From the NCBI RefSeq assembly GCF_011075055.1, contig NC_058154.1:6926620-6990619 (forward strand): 64,000 nucleotides of DNA. Reading direction: 5' to 3'. The stretch's first letter is position 1, and each line of letters starts with the position of its first letter. This DNA is from Mangifera indica. Lineage: Eukaryota; Streptophyta; Magnoliopsida; Sapindales; Anacardiaceae. The notes below the pieces were generated by a model. It searched no databases. It was not told the origin of the DNA and was given only the letters and a program-made list of their open reading frames with translations. The position numbers were made by a program, and so were the translations under genes. Below, piece after piece: positions 12,768 through 24,700 of the stretch.

Positions 12768-15700
12768 TCACCACCCTGAAAGAGAGATGATTTGATGTCT
12801 GACTGCAAAGGCTAAGCCAAGGATCAAGAGAGGTACGAGAAACTGTAAAATCTTAATCACAAACTCAGGAGTCTTGTCATGATTGTATGCAGGCTGCTCT
12901 GGTGGGATGTAAAACTGTTTCAGAGGAATGGTTAATGCATCAATATCACCAATGTAGTACTTCTGCATCATCACCCTTGCGGAATCACTATGACCCACAT
13001 CTTCAAAATCATTTGTCGGATCCTTTCCTGCAAAAAGTTGCACAAAATACACACACACACACACACATATATATATATGTTTATATAAAAGTCGAGGCCA
13101 ACAGGTACGGCAATTAATGACTTACCAGTTGCAGATAGCAAAACTTCATCCCCACCAGGATGGTTATCCATGAATGGTGTCACATCAGACACCTACATGA
13201 TGAAAACTTAATTGAAATGTTAGTATAAACTAAAATTATTGTGTTATAAGCATTTAAATTGTCATCAATTTTTCCCATGTCCAAAATGTTAAGACAAAAA
13301 ACACTGGGAACTGTTAACTGGTTGTCCTTGTGAAAACACATAAAACTCACTGGTATACGAAATTTTTGATAATGTCAATCAATGCATTTGGTTTAGAAGA
13401 CCTAGAAAATTTTTTTTCTTATTCTTGATACCATCAAAATGATGAGTTTCTGTGATTTTAACATGCGGCCATGTGTAGTCCACTGGCCAACATATATTTA
13501 TCATAGGCAGAAAAGATGGAGAGTAAGACTTAAGAGGTTAGCAAAATTGATAGAGTATTAAAATTTTTAGAGAAAAAATATGAATTCAAGTCTCTATCAT
13601 ACTTATAAAACCTTAACTTACCTCGTATAGTGATTGTAAATTCGATTATTATATTTCAAGGTTGATCCTTCCAACTAATTCAAATAAAGTTTCTCAGTTA
13701 ATCAAAAAATAAATAAATAAATACGAAGAGTAAATCAATAGTAATTATATAAATGGATGTTATGTGGCAAGATTATTCCAGGTGAAGCAATTGCTTACAG
13801 TCTTCCTCCAAAATATTATCAAAATTTTATTAAGCTTTTACTGTGAATTTTGAAACGAACTTACAGGAAGTGAGTTCTTATGCCAAATAGTTAGTACTAT
13901 GTATGACTATATCAAAATAATTTGAGGAGGTGAAGGGAGGTCAACTTAAAAAAAAAAAAAAACTATAAGCTTTTCTGTATTTACAATTGTGTCCTTTATA
14001 TTATTGAACAATTTTATGCTATAAAATGTATTTCCAATATCCATGAACAAGTAAGCAAACGACAGAGACAAACCAAGTGAGGGAGACTCATACGTGTTCC
14101 TTAGCTGCTCACCCCTTTTTCCGCAACATCATCAACCCTCCTCCACCTTCATTTCATATTGTTGTTCAGTTATTCCTTCAAGTATAAATTTCATCCCTTC
14201 TTGTTATTTTCACTGTTTTATTGGACTGAATTAGGGTTTGGGTTGAATTGGATTGCTAATGTTTTGTTTAAATTTGATTTTTGGACTGTTTGTGGAGCTT
14301 GTTTGTTTAGGGAGTGATTGTTTCAAAGAACTTATTTATTTTGGGTTATTTCCTGATTGTTTGTAAGCTGTTTGACGAAAAACTTGTTTGAAGTTGGAAT
14401 AATATTGAGCTTAGGGTGTTTGTGATTTTGTGTTGTGTTACTGTTACCCACTAACCCATCCATCTGTTTTGATTTAATAAAGCTGCATTTTCTTTTAAAT
14501 AGCATGTCTTCTTTGTTATGTTAATGAATGTATCGCATACATCTGTATTGCATGGAAACATTGCCAATAGAGGGTTTAGAAGTTTTCGAAACATTTCTGA
14601 AACGGAACGGCACAAGTACGAAATGTATTGGGGCCGTTTGTGCGAATTCAAAAAAATGTTGAAACACATTTCTATTTCCCATGCAACAAAAACACATTGT
14701 TAGTTTTGGAAACATGCTTCTTTGAATTAAAAAAAAAAAAAGATTAAAACATTTACAAATAAACCCCCATGTTTTTCGGGATCTGAGTTGTCTAAGTAGT
14801 CTTGTTTTCGTTGAATCAAATGAAAGTAGCAAAGGCTAAAAATGAGTTGGAATTAGAGTTTGTTGAGTGGAAGTGTTCCTATTTATTATACATTAATAAT
14901 TTCTTAGGTGTATAATGAAGTGTCATTGTGATCATCACAACCTAATATTTACTAATACACATGATAGAATTGAACATTTGCAATAAACAACTAGTACACA
15001 TAGAAATACACATTTTTATTAAGAAAAAAATACAAATAAGAAGTATGATGAACAAGTATATCATCACTACATATTTATTAATACGCATAATATAGTAAAA
15101 GGAGATTCCAACAAGATTATAAATAATTGGACCATAAGCTCTAGAGGGAATATTTTAATCAATGCCTTTGTCTACCAAATGTAAAGGGTTATTCAGTTAT
15201 TTTCTTAATTCTTACTATTTTTTAGGATTAAGCTATCTCAATTAAATTAAATTAAATTTTATTTTATTGTTTCATTAGAACAAATTAGTTTCTTGTTATG
15301 TCTATAATTTATTTTTATTGCATTTTCTTTATTAAGTAATAATATATTGTTGTTTTGAAATAGTATGGAAAGTCAACAATGATTTTATCATTTGAACAAG
15401 AAGATAATATTGATGATTCAAATAAAAATGTAGAGGTCAACTTGCGAGATCATCCTATGAATATAGGCTTACAAATCTGTATTACAGATCATGATCCTAA
15501 TATTCAATATCAAATGAGAAGAATTTATTAGAAAAGGGATCCTTGTAACCCTAAAGGCCATGAGTTTCATTTTTGAGATTTTGGTGGATTTTCTAGATGA
15601 TTAATTGTTTTATGGTTTAATGAATTTAATCAATGGTTAGAATATAGCATAGCAAAAGATGCAATTTTTTGTCTTTGTTGCTATCATTTTAAGCTAGATG

Positions 15701-18700
15701 TTGGTGAAAAAGGGGTAGTGTCAAAGGTTTTCAAATTAGAAAAAGAAAAAAATTTTGAATGTTCATATTGAAAGTGCTAATACTGCTTATAACCAAACTT
15801 GAAGATTATGTGAACTATTATTGAATTTTATAGACACTTCTAAAGCATGAACCAAGTATCAAACTCATTTAAATGCTTCAGTTGATTGTATTAGTTTTCT
15901 TTTAAGGCAAAGACTAGCATATCATGGTCATGATGAGTTTCTATGATTTATTGTTGATCACAATGAAGAAGTATAAAAATGATGTTGATTTTAAGAATAC
16001 TCTTGATAATCTCAAATTAACATCACCTATGATTCAAAAAGACATTGTAAGTGTTGTTTCCAATAAAACTATAAGTGTTATCATTACAAATTTAGGAGAT
16101 TCTTTATTCTCTATATTAATTGATGAATCTCATGATATCTCTACAAAAAAATAAATGGCTATTGTTTTGCGTTATATTAACAAGAATGAACTTGTTATAA
16201 AGTGTTTCCTAGGTGTTAAATACATTACAAGTAATACAACATTCTCACTTAAGACAACACTTGACAATTTTGTTTTCTAAGCATAGGTTGAGTTTTTCTA
16301 AAGTGCGAGTACAAGGTTATAACGAAGTTATTAATATGCGAAGAGAATTCAATGATTTGAAAACATTAATTTTAAAAGAGAGTAGATATGTTTATTGTAT
16401 TCATTGATTTGCCCATCAACTCTAGTACACTCATGTGGCTTTAGCAAATAACCAAAATGATATTAATGATCCTTTTAAAATTGTGGTGATTATAATTAAT
16501 ATTGCTAGCACTTTATTAAAACATTGTGATATCTTTAGAAATAAACACACATACAAAGTTATTGAAACACTTTCTAATAGAACACTTTCAAGTGGAAAAG
16601 GTCTTAATCAAGAGATAAATTTGAAGCGTGTCAATGATACATATTAGGACTTGTATTATGGTTAATTAATGAGCATAACCTTGTTGTTTTCATCGATTAT
16701 CAATGTTATTAAAATTGTAGCAAAAGCTAGGACAAACTCTAAACAAAGATTTCAAGCAAAAAAAATATTGAAATTGTTGCAATCAATGGCTTTATGTTTA
16801 GTCTAGTTTTGATGAAGGGATGTACTTGGCTGTATAGATAAGCTTTCTCAAGCACTACAAAGAAAATATCACGATATTGTAAATAATTTGGTTGAAGTGT
16901 GTAGGCAAGCTTTCCAAATGATGAGAAATAGTGGAAGGAAGACTTTACTAAACAAATTTTAACTTGTGTGTGTCAATTATGACATTGATGTTCCAAATAT
17001 CGATGATAAATTTTTTATTCAAAGGTGATCGCAACATAAGACTTAAAGTATCCCAAATGTGCATCATTAACGCATTAAAGTATTTTATAGTATCCTATAT
17101 ATGCAACTTCAAGAGTTGAATAATCATTTCAATGAGGTAAATATGAATTTCCTTATTTGTTTAATATGCTTATGTGCAAATAAAATTTTGTTGCTTTTGA
17201 TAAACAAAAATTTTTGCGTCTTGGTGAACTTTGTCTAAAAGTTTTTTCTAATTTAAAACTTATGACACTTGATTCTCAACTTGATGTTTACATTTTAAAT
17301 ATACGCTTTAATGTCAAATTTATGGGACTGAACGAGATTAGTGATCTTGCAAAAGTCATAGTTGAAAGTTAAAGGCTTAAGTGTTTCCATTAGTTTATTT
17401 GTTGATGAAATTAGCATTAATTTTATTAGTTACCACTACTAGGGTAAAGTGACTATTTTCAACTAGTGATTGACCCAAAAATGAAACTTAAAAGGGTCAA
17501 GCTTACAATAACACAAATATATTTTAAATTAAAATAAGCACAAATATTCATATTAATAAAACATTCATTAACTACATTTATAATTATTTTCGATATGATT
17601 TCATCTTTTAAAAACATTATATAGTGACTTCATTATCAATACTATCAAATACATCTTTTTTATATATACATAATTAAGCTATCATTCAACTATTGCTTAT
17701 TGATTCTATTTCGCAAACGATTTTCACAAAAATCATTGTTGAAAATGCTCACTCTACACTAATAGTGGCAATTGGATAAAATCAATGTTAATTTCATAAA
17801 CAAATAAACTAATGAAAACACCTAGTCCTTCTTACTTTCAACCATCACTTTTGCAAGATCTCCAATCTCGTTCAGTCCCATAAATTTGATGTTAAACATC
17901 AAGTTAAAAATCAAGTATCATGAGTTCTAAATTAAAAAAATCTTTTAGACAAAGTTCATCTCCTTTTTAGGTCTGGACAGGTTATTATAAAATTTTTCAT
18001 CTCATTTTCAATGAGGTTTTCTTCTTCTTCTTTAAATCATAGCTTCACAAAAATGGTGTCTATTATGTCTCTTTTGACTCTTCATTTTCTTTAACATTTT
18101 TGTTCTTCACCTCTTTCAACTAGTAAAATAATGGTTGAGTCGGCGAGTCGATTTTGTATGTCAAAGTTCACTGAAAAGTATTAACAGTTCAAGTTGATGG
18201 TAAGGTAAATCTTAACATCCTCCTCGTGGACTCTGTCAGTCATCTTTTCTCTTGTAGTAGTTTCTCCCTCTTTCTATGGTTTCTCAACCCTCACAATTGG
18301 TAGAGGCATTACCTCTCTCATCGGTGAAGACTGAGATAGAGAAGTGTATTGTTCCATCAGTGCCTTCCTCCTTTCGTAAGTGTACCATCCCTCATGATTC
18401 ATCATAATCTCCCTCAGTTCCTAAAGGTACTTGTCATAGTCACAAAACCTTTTTCTATGTTTTCCATTTGCACATTCATAATTCTAACTTCTCCACACCA
18501 CTGAATTGTCCCCTTATGACTTCTATGCGCTTCTCCAATCCTTCTACTTTAGTCTCCAGTCTCATCATAGTGTTGATGCCAAATGTCAAGAACCCAACAA
18601 GGTTTTGATTCTCAACCCAAACAAATGGAAAAAATTGATAGAAAATAGAAAGATTAGTATTGATGGTTAATTTTGATGAGGTACAATGGTTTACTAAAAT

Positions 18701-21700
18701 GGAATAACAAAACACTCATTAGTCAATAGTTCAAGAGGTCAAATCTTTCTTGAAAATTCTTAGTGTTCGAAAGGTTAGGTGCTCTCCTTTTCAATTGGAG
18801 CTACCCAAAACTTTTCCAAGAAATTTTTTTTGGCTCCTCTTAAGCTTCATTCTCCTTTTTGCTTTCTTTCCACTAACTACAATGATTTCATTTGCCACGT
18901 GTCTACAATTTTCAAGTGATCCTACCTTCACCTTGCTTTTGTGTTGTGCCATTTTATGTTATGCCATTATGCGTCATCCTAACAGTTTATCAACAATAAC
19001 AAAATTTTCATATGAACATAAACATGTTAAACAAATAAGCAATTTCATGTTTATCTCATTGAAACAATTATTCAACTCTTGAAGTTACATATCTAAGATA
19101 CTATAAACTGCTTCAATATGGTAATGATGTACATTTGTGAAATATTAAGTCTTGCGTTGCAATCACCTTTGAATAAAAAAATTATCATCCATATTTGGAA
19201 CATCAATGTCATGATTGGCATAAAAAGGACAGAATTTGCTTTAGTAAAATCTTCCATCCATTTTTTTTTCATTACTTGTAAAGTTTATTTACACGCTTCA
19301 ACTAAATTAGTTACAACATCTTTATCTTTTCTTTGTAGCGCTTGAAAAAGTTCATTTGTAAAGCCAACTACATCATTAATTAGAAATAGACTAAACACAA
19401 AGTTAAATGATTACATCAATTTCAATATGATTTTTGCTTGAAATCTTTGTTTAAAGTCTATCTCATCTTTCGCCACAATTTCAAGAACATTGATAACGGA
19501 TGAAAACAATAAGATTATATTCATTAATGAACCACAATGCAAGTCCTAACACGTATCACTGACATGTTTCAAATTTGTCTTTTGATTAAAATCTTTTCCA
19601 TTTGAAAGTTCACTATTAAAGAGAGTTTCAATAACTTACTTATCTCTAAGAATATTGCAACAATAGTATTAACTATAATCGTCACAATATTAAAGAGAAC
19701 ATTAATATCATCTTGTTTCTTTACTAAAGCCACGAGAATTAACTAGAGTTAATGGGCAAAACAATGAATATGATAAGTATATCTACTGTATTTCAAAATT
19801 AATATCTTCAAACCATTAAATTCTCTTTACATATTACAAGATTCATCATAACCTTGTCTTCACACGCTAGAAAAACTCAATGCACACCTAGAAAAAAGAC
19901 TATCAAGTGTTGTCTTGACTGAGAAAATTGTAGTACTCGTAATATGTTCAACACCTAGAAAATGCTCCACAACAAGTCCGTTTTTGTTAACATAATAGAA
20001 AACAATAGTCATTAGTTCCTTTATAGAGATATCACGATATTTATTAATCAATATCGAGAATAAAGAATCTCCTAAATCTCTAATGACATCACTTATAGTT
20101 TCATTTGAAGTAGCACTTACAATGTCTTTTTGAATTATAGGTGATGTTAAATTGAGATTATCAAGAGCATTCTTGAAATTAACATTATAAACATCTTCAT
20201 TATGATCAACAAAAAATTGTAGAAACTCGAGAAAATTCACTTAGTTGTTTAAATTATAGAATTCATCATGACCATGAAATGCTAATCTTTACCTTAGAAG
20301 AAAACCAACACAATCAACTATAACATTTAAACGAGTTTGATACTCAATTCATGATTTAGAAGAATGTTTGTCAAAAAATGTCTAAATATGTAGTTTTTGA
20401 TTCAATAATGATTCACACATTCTTTGAGTTTGATTATAAGGATTATTAGTGCTTCCAAAATGAACATTCAATTTTTCTTTTTTCTTTTTTCTTTTCCGGT
20501 TTGAAACCCTTGGCCAACAAAGCAATCACTACCCTTTTATCACCAATGTTTGGCTTTAAAAGATAGCAACAAAGACAAAAACAAATGTGTCTTTCATTGT
20601 ATTTTATTCTAACCATTGATCAAATTTATTAAATCATGAGATAACAAATCGTCTTGAATATTGATAGGATCCTAGCCAATTATTCTGCCAAATAATTGCA
20701 ATTACACAAACAATAAAGAGAATAGAAAAAATTTTTATTGATAAAAGGGTTTACAATGGGTAAATCAAAAATTCGAGAAGTGAAAACCTCTAATTTCTGG
20801 CCATTCAAGGACACAAAGAACTCTCAATCGACCTAAGAGGTTGCCCACAACCTAAGCTACCTAAAAGACAATACTTTTCTTCTCTCCCTGATTCCACCTC
20901 ATGCTACCCCTTTTATTCCCTCATATCCTAAAATCTCATCCTAATTAAATCCCTTGATTCTCTCAAACTATTTCAATCATAATGTTATCATAATTCAAAT
21001 TCAGTTATTTCCAATCCTATCATAATCTTATATCATAATCTTATCATAATTTTTAATTATAATTTCAATTATTTTATAATCCTACCATTTCCTGCCCTTT
21101 TTAAAACTACCTTGTCCTCAAAGTAGGTAAGTTGGAAAGCTCTCTTATTTTTTTTTTCTTATCTTACTCTTAAGCTTTGTTTCCTTTCCCTTTCCTTTAT
21201 GCTTCTATGCTTCTTCCAATTACAACTCGTCTTTCTAACACCATATCTCACTCATTTTCCCTCTCTTTTGTCAGATCTCATTGCTTTAATACCATTTAAT
21301 AAGATCCTAGCCAATTATTCCACCAAATAATAACAATTACACAAACAATAAAGGGAATATAAAACTTTTTATTGATAAAGGGGGTTTAAAATGAATAAAC
21401 CAACAATTTGAAGAGTTGAGACCTCCTATTTCTGGCCATTCAAGGAACCAAAGACCCCTCAATCTGCCCACAACCTAAACTGTCTAAAGACAACATTTTT
21501 CTTCCCTCCCTGACTCTTCCTTATGTTGTCCCATTTATTCCCTCATATTCTAAAATCTTATCCTAATTAAATTCCTTGATTCTTTCAAACTAATACAATC
21601 ATAATGTTATCATAATTCAAATTCAATTATTTCTTAATCCTATCAAATATCCGCCAAAATCTCTAAAAGGAAAGTTATGGTTTTTTGGTTGGCATAGACC

Positions 21701-24700
21701 CTTTTCAAATATATTTTTCTAATTTGATCCTTCAGGGCTGTATGCTTGTTGACATAGAACAAGTAACTCCCATCAAAGGATATACTGAATAAAAGATACA
21801 AATGTTGTACACTTGAGCTTTATAACGAAAATCTAGATATTCGGTCAGACTATTTGGAATGGTTGGGAGTTGAAAAGTTGCTTAACGCAGTGCAAAAATG
21901 TAACATCCCTCCCTAGAAGTACTACCCACCGAAGGAGAAATGTTACGAATTAATATCCAGAGCGTCCATTTTTTTTCTTTTAAAAATATTTTAAAATGAT
22001 CGTATCGCTAAAAGTATTTAGAAAGTATTCTAAGAAAACTGAAAATCTGGAAACGAACAAAAGATGTATATACTCATATGAAAAACTCATTTGAAAGCAT
22101 CTGAAAATACGGAGTAATCATATACAACTGTACAATCATCCCAAAAAGGTCCAAAAGCAATAAGAACATGCGACTGTATGCATATAATATAAACCAGAGA
22201 TAACCTACTCCAGCTAGATCTACCTACGCTGACCTGACCTTGCCTCGCAGCTACCTCGATCACCTGTACTTGCAATCATGAAAGAAAAGGAAGTGAGTGA
22301 TAAGAACACTCAGTAAGGGGAAAAAATTAAGTAAACTATCTCATTTCTTGTTCTAACTCACTCTCGAGACTCAACCTCACCCACAACCCCTATAAGAAAT
22401 TGAGGGGATAATCTAGTTCATGTTTTACTGTTTGGGTCATACTTTATCCCATCTGGTGTCTATTTGATACTTTCTGGAAGCTGACTATAGAGATTTGACA
22501 CTTTTCTAAGCTTGAGCTCTTTTCCTTTCTCTCACTACACTATTTTTGAATCTGAATTGTGCTCTACTACGAGCATGCTCTACTGCGAACGAACCCTACT
22601 GTGGGTCTATGTCCTGCTACAGACGTGTCCTACTACGGACGTACTCTACTGCGGGCGGTGTAGTGTAAAGTGCCCCCTCATAGTTTATAGCATGCATGCG
22701 AGCTTATATCTTACTAATTTTGCTTCCATCTAAATTTTTTTCATAACTCACCAGACATTACTCTTGGGATGACCCCTGAATCTTGAGTCCCAAATTCCTT
22801 TTCTTACTTTTCTTTCTTTTTCTTTCTTTTCTTCTTCTTTTCTTTTTTTTTTTTCTCCTTTCTTTCCTTTCCAAAATTGTGAAATACTGTTCACAGCCCT
22901 ATTCATTTGACAGGGCAGCTTTCTATTTTATACAATTTCACAATTCAAGCGGTGTCTAATTCATACAAGCTATATATCATTAGAAAGAGAATTCAAAGCG
23001 CTTTCCCACAAGCTATAATAGCACTCATAATTTATTAGATAAGGCAATTAAAACGTGAAATGAAATCAGTGGCAAAAACTGACTCCTTTGTTTATTTGAT
23101 AAAGCAGACCTTGTGGTTCATATAATATTTAACAGTCCAAATGATCCCCAATTTATACAAGCTATATATCACTGAAAAGAGAATTCAAAGAGCTTTCCAA
23201 CAAGCTATAATAGAACTCATAACTCATTAGATAAAATAGTAAAAATGTGAGATGAAATCAGTGGCAAAAACTGCCTCTTCTGTTTATTTGGTAAAGTAGT
23301 CCTTATGGTTCATACAATATTTAACAGTCCAAATGATCCTCAATTCATACAAGCTATATATCACTGAAAAGAGAATTCAAAAAGCTTTCAAACAAGCTAT
23401 AATAGCACTCATAATTCATTAGTTAAGGTAGCCAAAACATGGGACGAATGTAATGGTAAAATTGTAAATATTATGCAACTTTCTGCCATGGACACAATCA
23501 CACACATAGACATCCCAAATGGCAAAACAGTATTTCTCAACTTCAAAATCATCATTCATAACATAGATCCAAGGAACTAAAAGCCTAAAACATGCAACCT
23601 ATCAAGGTTGATACCTCTTTACCTTGTTTCAAGTCAATCTTTGTAAGTTGGCTCCCTTTTCTTTGTTTTGCTTCCTTTATCACCAAAATCACCTTAAATC
23701 AACATCAAAACATACTAACATATTCATATAACATGCATCTAATATATATATACATAGGTAAAGGGAAAAAGAAGAGATATTTTGGTTACCAAAGCTCCCA
23801 AAGTGCTTCCTTTAATTTTCTTTCCTTATTTATCTTCCAAAAGCCTTCCAAATCACAAACTTTTCTTCACAAATACAACAAAAGCAAGAGGGAAGCTGCC
23901 TCCTTATGGAAGAGACAGAAGAATGATGGAAAAAATATATGAGATGCCTTTTTTGACTTTTCTCTCTATATACTAAGCTTTATCTCTTTTGTTTTTTAAT
24001 TTCTTTATATATATCTATATATATATACATATATCTATTTGGAAATATCTCCAAACAGGGTCAAAAGACATAAATGCCCCTAAAATGTACCTAAGGGTAT
24101 TACAATAAAGCCTTGAGCCAAGGTTGTACGTGGATACTTTGTTTTATACCAACTTAGATAATAACCATAGAAACCAGAGAATTAAAAGCGAGGAGTATAT
24201 GGCTAAATAAGGTAGAAGCTGTTATAGGATATTAGTACAGAAAATCCCAGAATCCAAACGAAATTGAGATCTCTTATTCCTTACATCATCCTGATTAACT
24301 AAGAAATGGCTGACGAAGGAACTCTTAAGTAGTTTGCAACTACTGTTCAAAATAAATATCCTAGTTTACCTCTTGGTTATGCAAATTTTGTAGCTCAAGA
24401 GTCCCAAGGTGATTGGAAAAAAGCTAAAAACTTGTATCTGAAAGCGATAAAAAAAGAATACTTTGTTTCAAAAGAAGAAAGGAAAAATAAGGTTGACCTT
24501 TCAAAAATCTCTTTTTTTGATGTCAAAAAAATTAGCAAATATTACAAAAAAAAGTCTAAGGAGCAAAGGAAAACTTCTAATAAGGGAAAAGTTAAAAAGA
24601 TTTCTCTAGAACCAAAAATGGAAGAACTAGAAAATCTAATCCTAATTTAAGGGAAACCGAAATTAGAAATGATCCTCTAGAAGGAATAAAGAATCCTTTA

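Larger units (their letters stand above)
20662..21645 (-). mobile_element. TRIM-like miniature LTR element with AATAT target duplication
   Basis: Two LTR copies (20662-21087 and 21297-21645) enclose only 209 bp. The inner region has a primer-binding site next to the right LTR (TGGTATTAAAGC on the minus strand, 21294-21283, two bases from the LTR). It also has a polypurine tract next to the left LTR (AAAAAGGGCAGGAAA, about 21102-21088). It has no coding sequence. LTR ends are TGRTAGG...CCTATCA. The 5-bp sequence AATAT flanks both sides (20657-20661 and 21646-21650), and the interrupted hAT copy continues on both sides. This is the structure of a terminal-repeat retrotransposon in miniature, mobilised by an autonomous partner. 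An internally deleted gypsy element is the alternative. Confidence 0.82.
17580..21800 (-). pseudogene. hAT-type transposase with TTF zinc finger and DUF4371, copy B (interrupted twice)
   Basis: This is the same family as copy A, on the opposite strand. The longest open piece is 20240-19860, with NLNLTSPIIQKDIVSA and LGDSLFSILINKYRDIS (DUF4371). Unlike copy A it keeps the C-terminal dimerisation region, near 17660-17590 (DVFDSIDNEVT). Two LTR elements split it: 17961-18983, and 20662-21645 with an AATAT duplication. After the second insertion the hAT reading resumes at 21651, in register with copy A. The coding remnant reaches about 21800. It has several stops and is not functional. Confidence 0.85.
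21899..24104. repeat. 2.2-kb LTR-like block (probable solo LTR)
   Basis: It starts TGTAACATCCC and ends GGGTATTACA. These are inverted ends of the kind found on large plant gypsy LTRs. The flanks AAAAA (21894-21898) and ATAAA (24105-24109) match at four of five bases, so a target duplication is possible but not proven. Inside there is no gag or pol, only minisatellites (22562-22660 and about 22950-23445) and a long pyrimidine tract (22798-22872). A solo LTR left by recombination fits best. A non-coding large retrotransposon derivative is the alternative. Orientation is uncertain. Confidence 0.55.

Noticed and set aside
12587..12808. Minus-strand open frame overlapping the cytochrome b5 end
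   Set aside because: It lies in another frame over the 3' end and UTR and has no recognisable product.
12768..13192. Cytochrome b5 read as a truncated pseudogene lacking its first exon
   Set aside because: A correct first exon with matching phase and splice site was found at 30765-30851 on the same strand.
14518..14832. Overlapping open frames on both strands
   Set aside because: They fall in repeat-like GAAAC/GTTTC sequence and show no family resemblance.
18750..19082. Plus-strand open frame of 110 codons
   Set aside because: It runs antisense through the LTR and leader of the truncated LTR element and has no domain.
21899..24104. Block read as a complete LTR retrotransposon
   Set aside because: It has LTR-like outer ends but no inner LTR copies, primer site or coding sequence; a solo LTR fits better.
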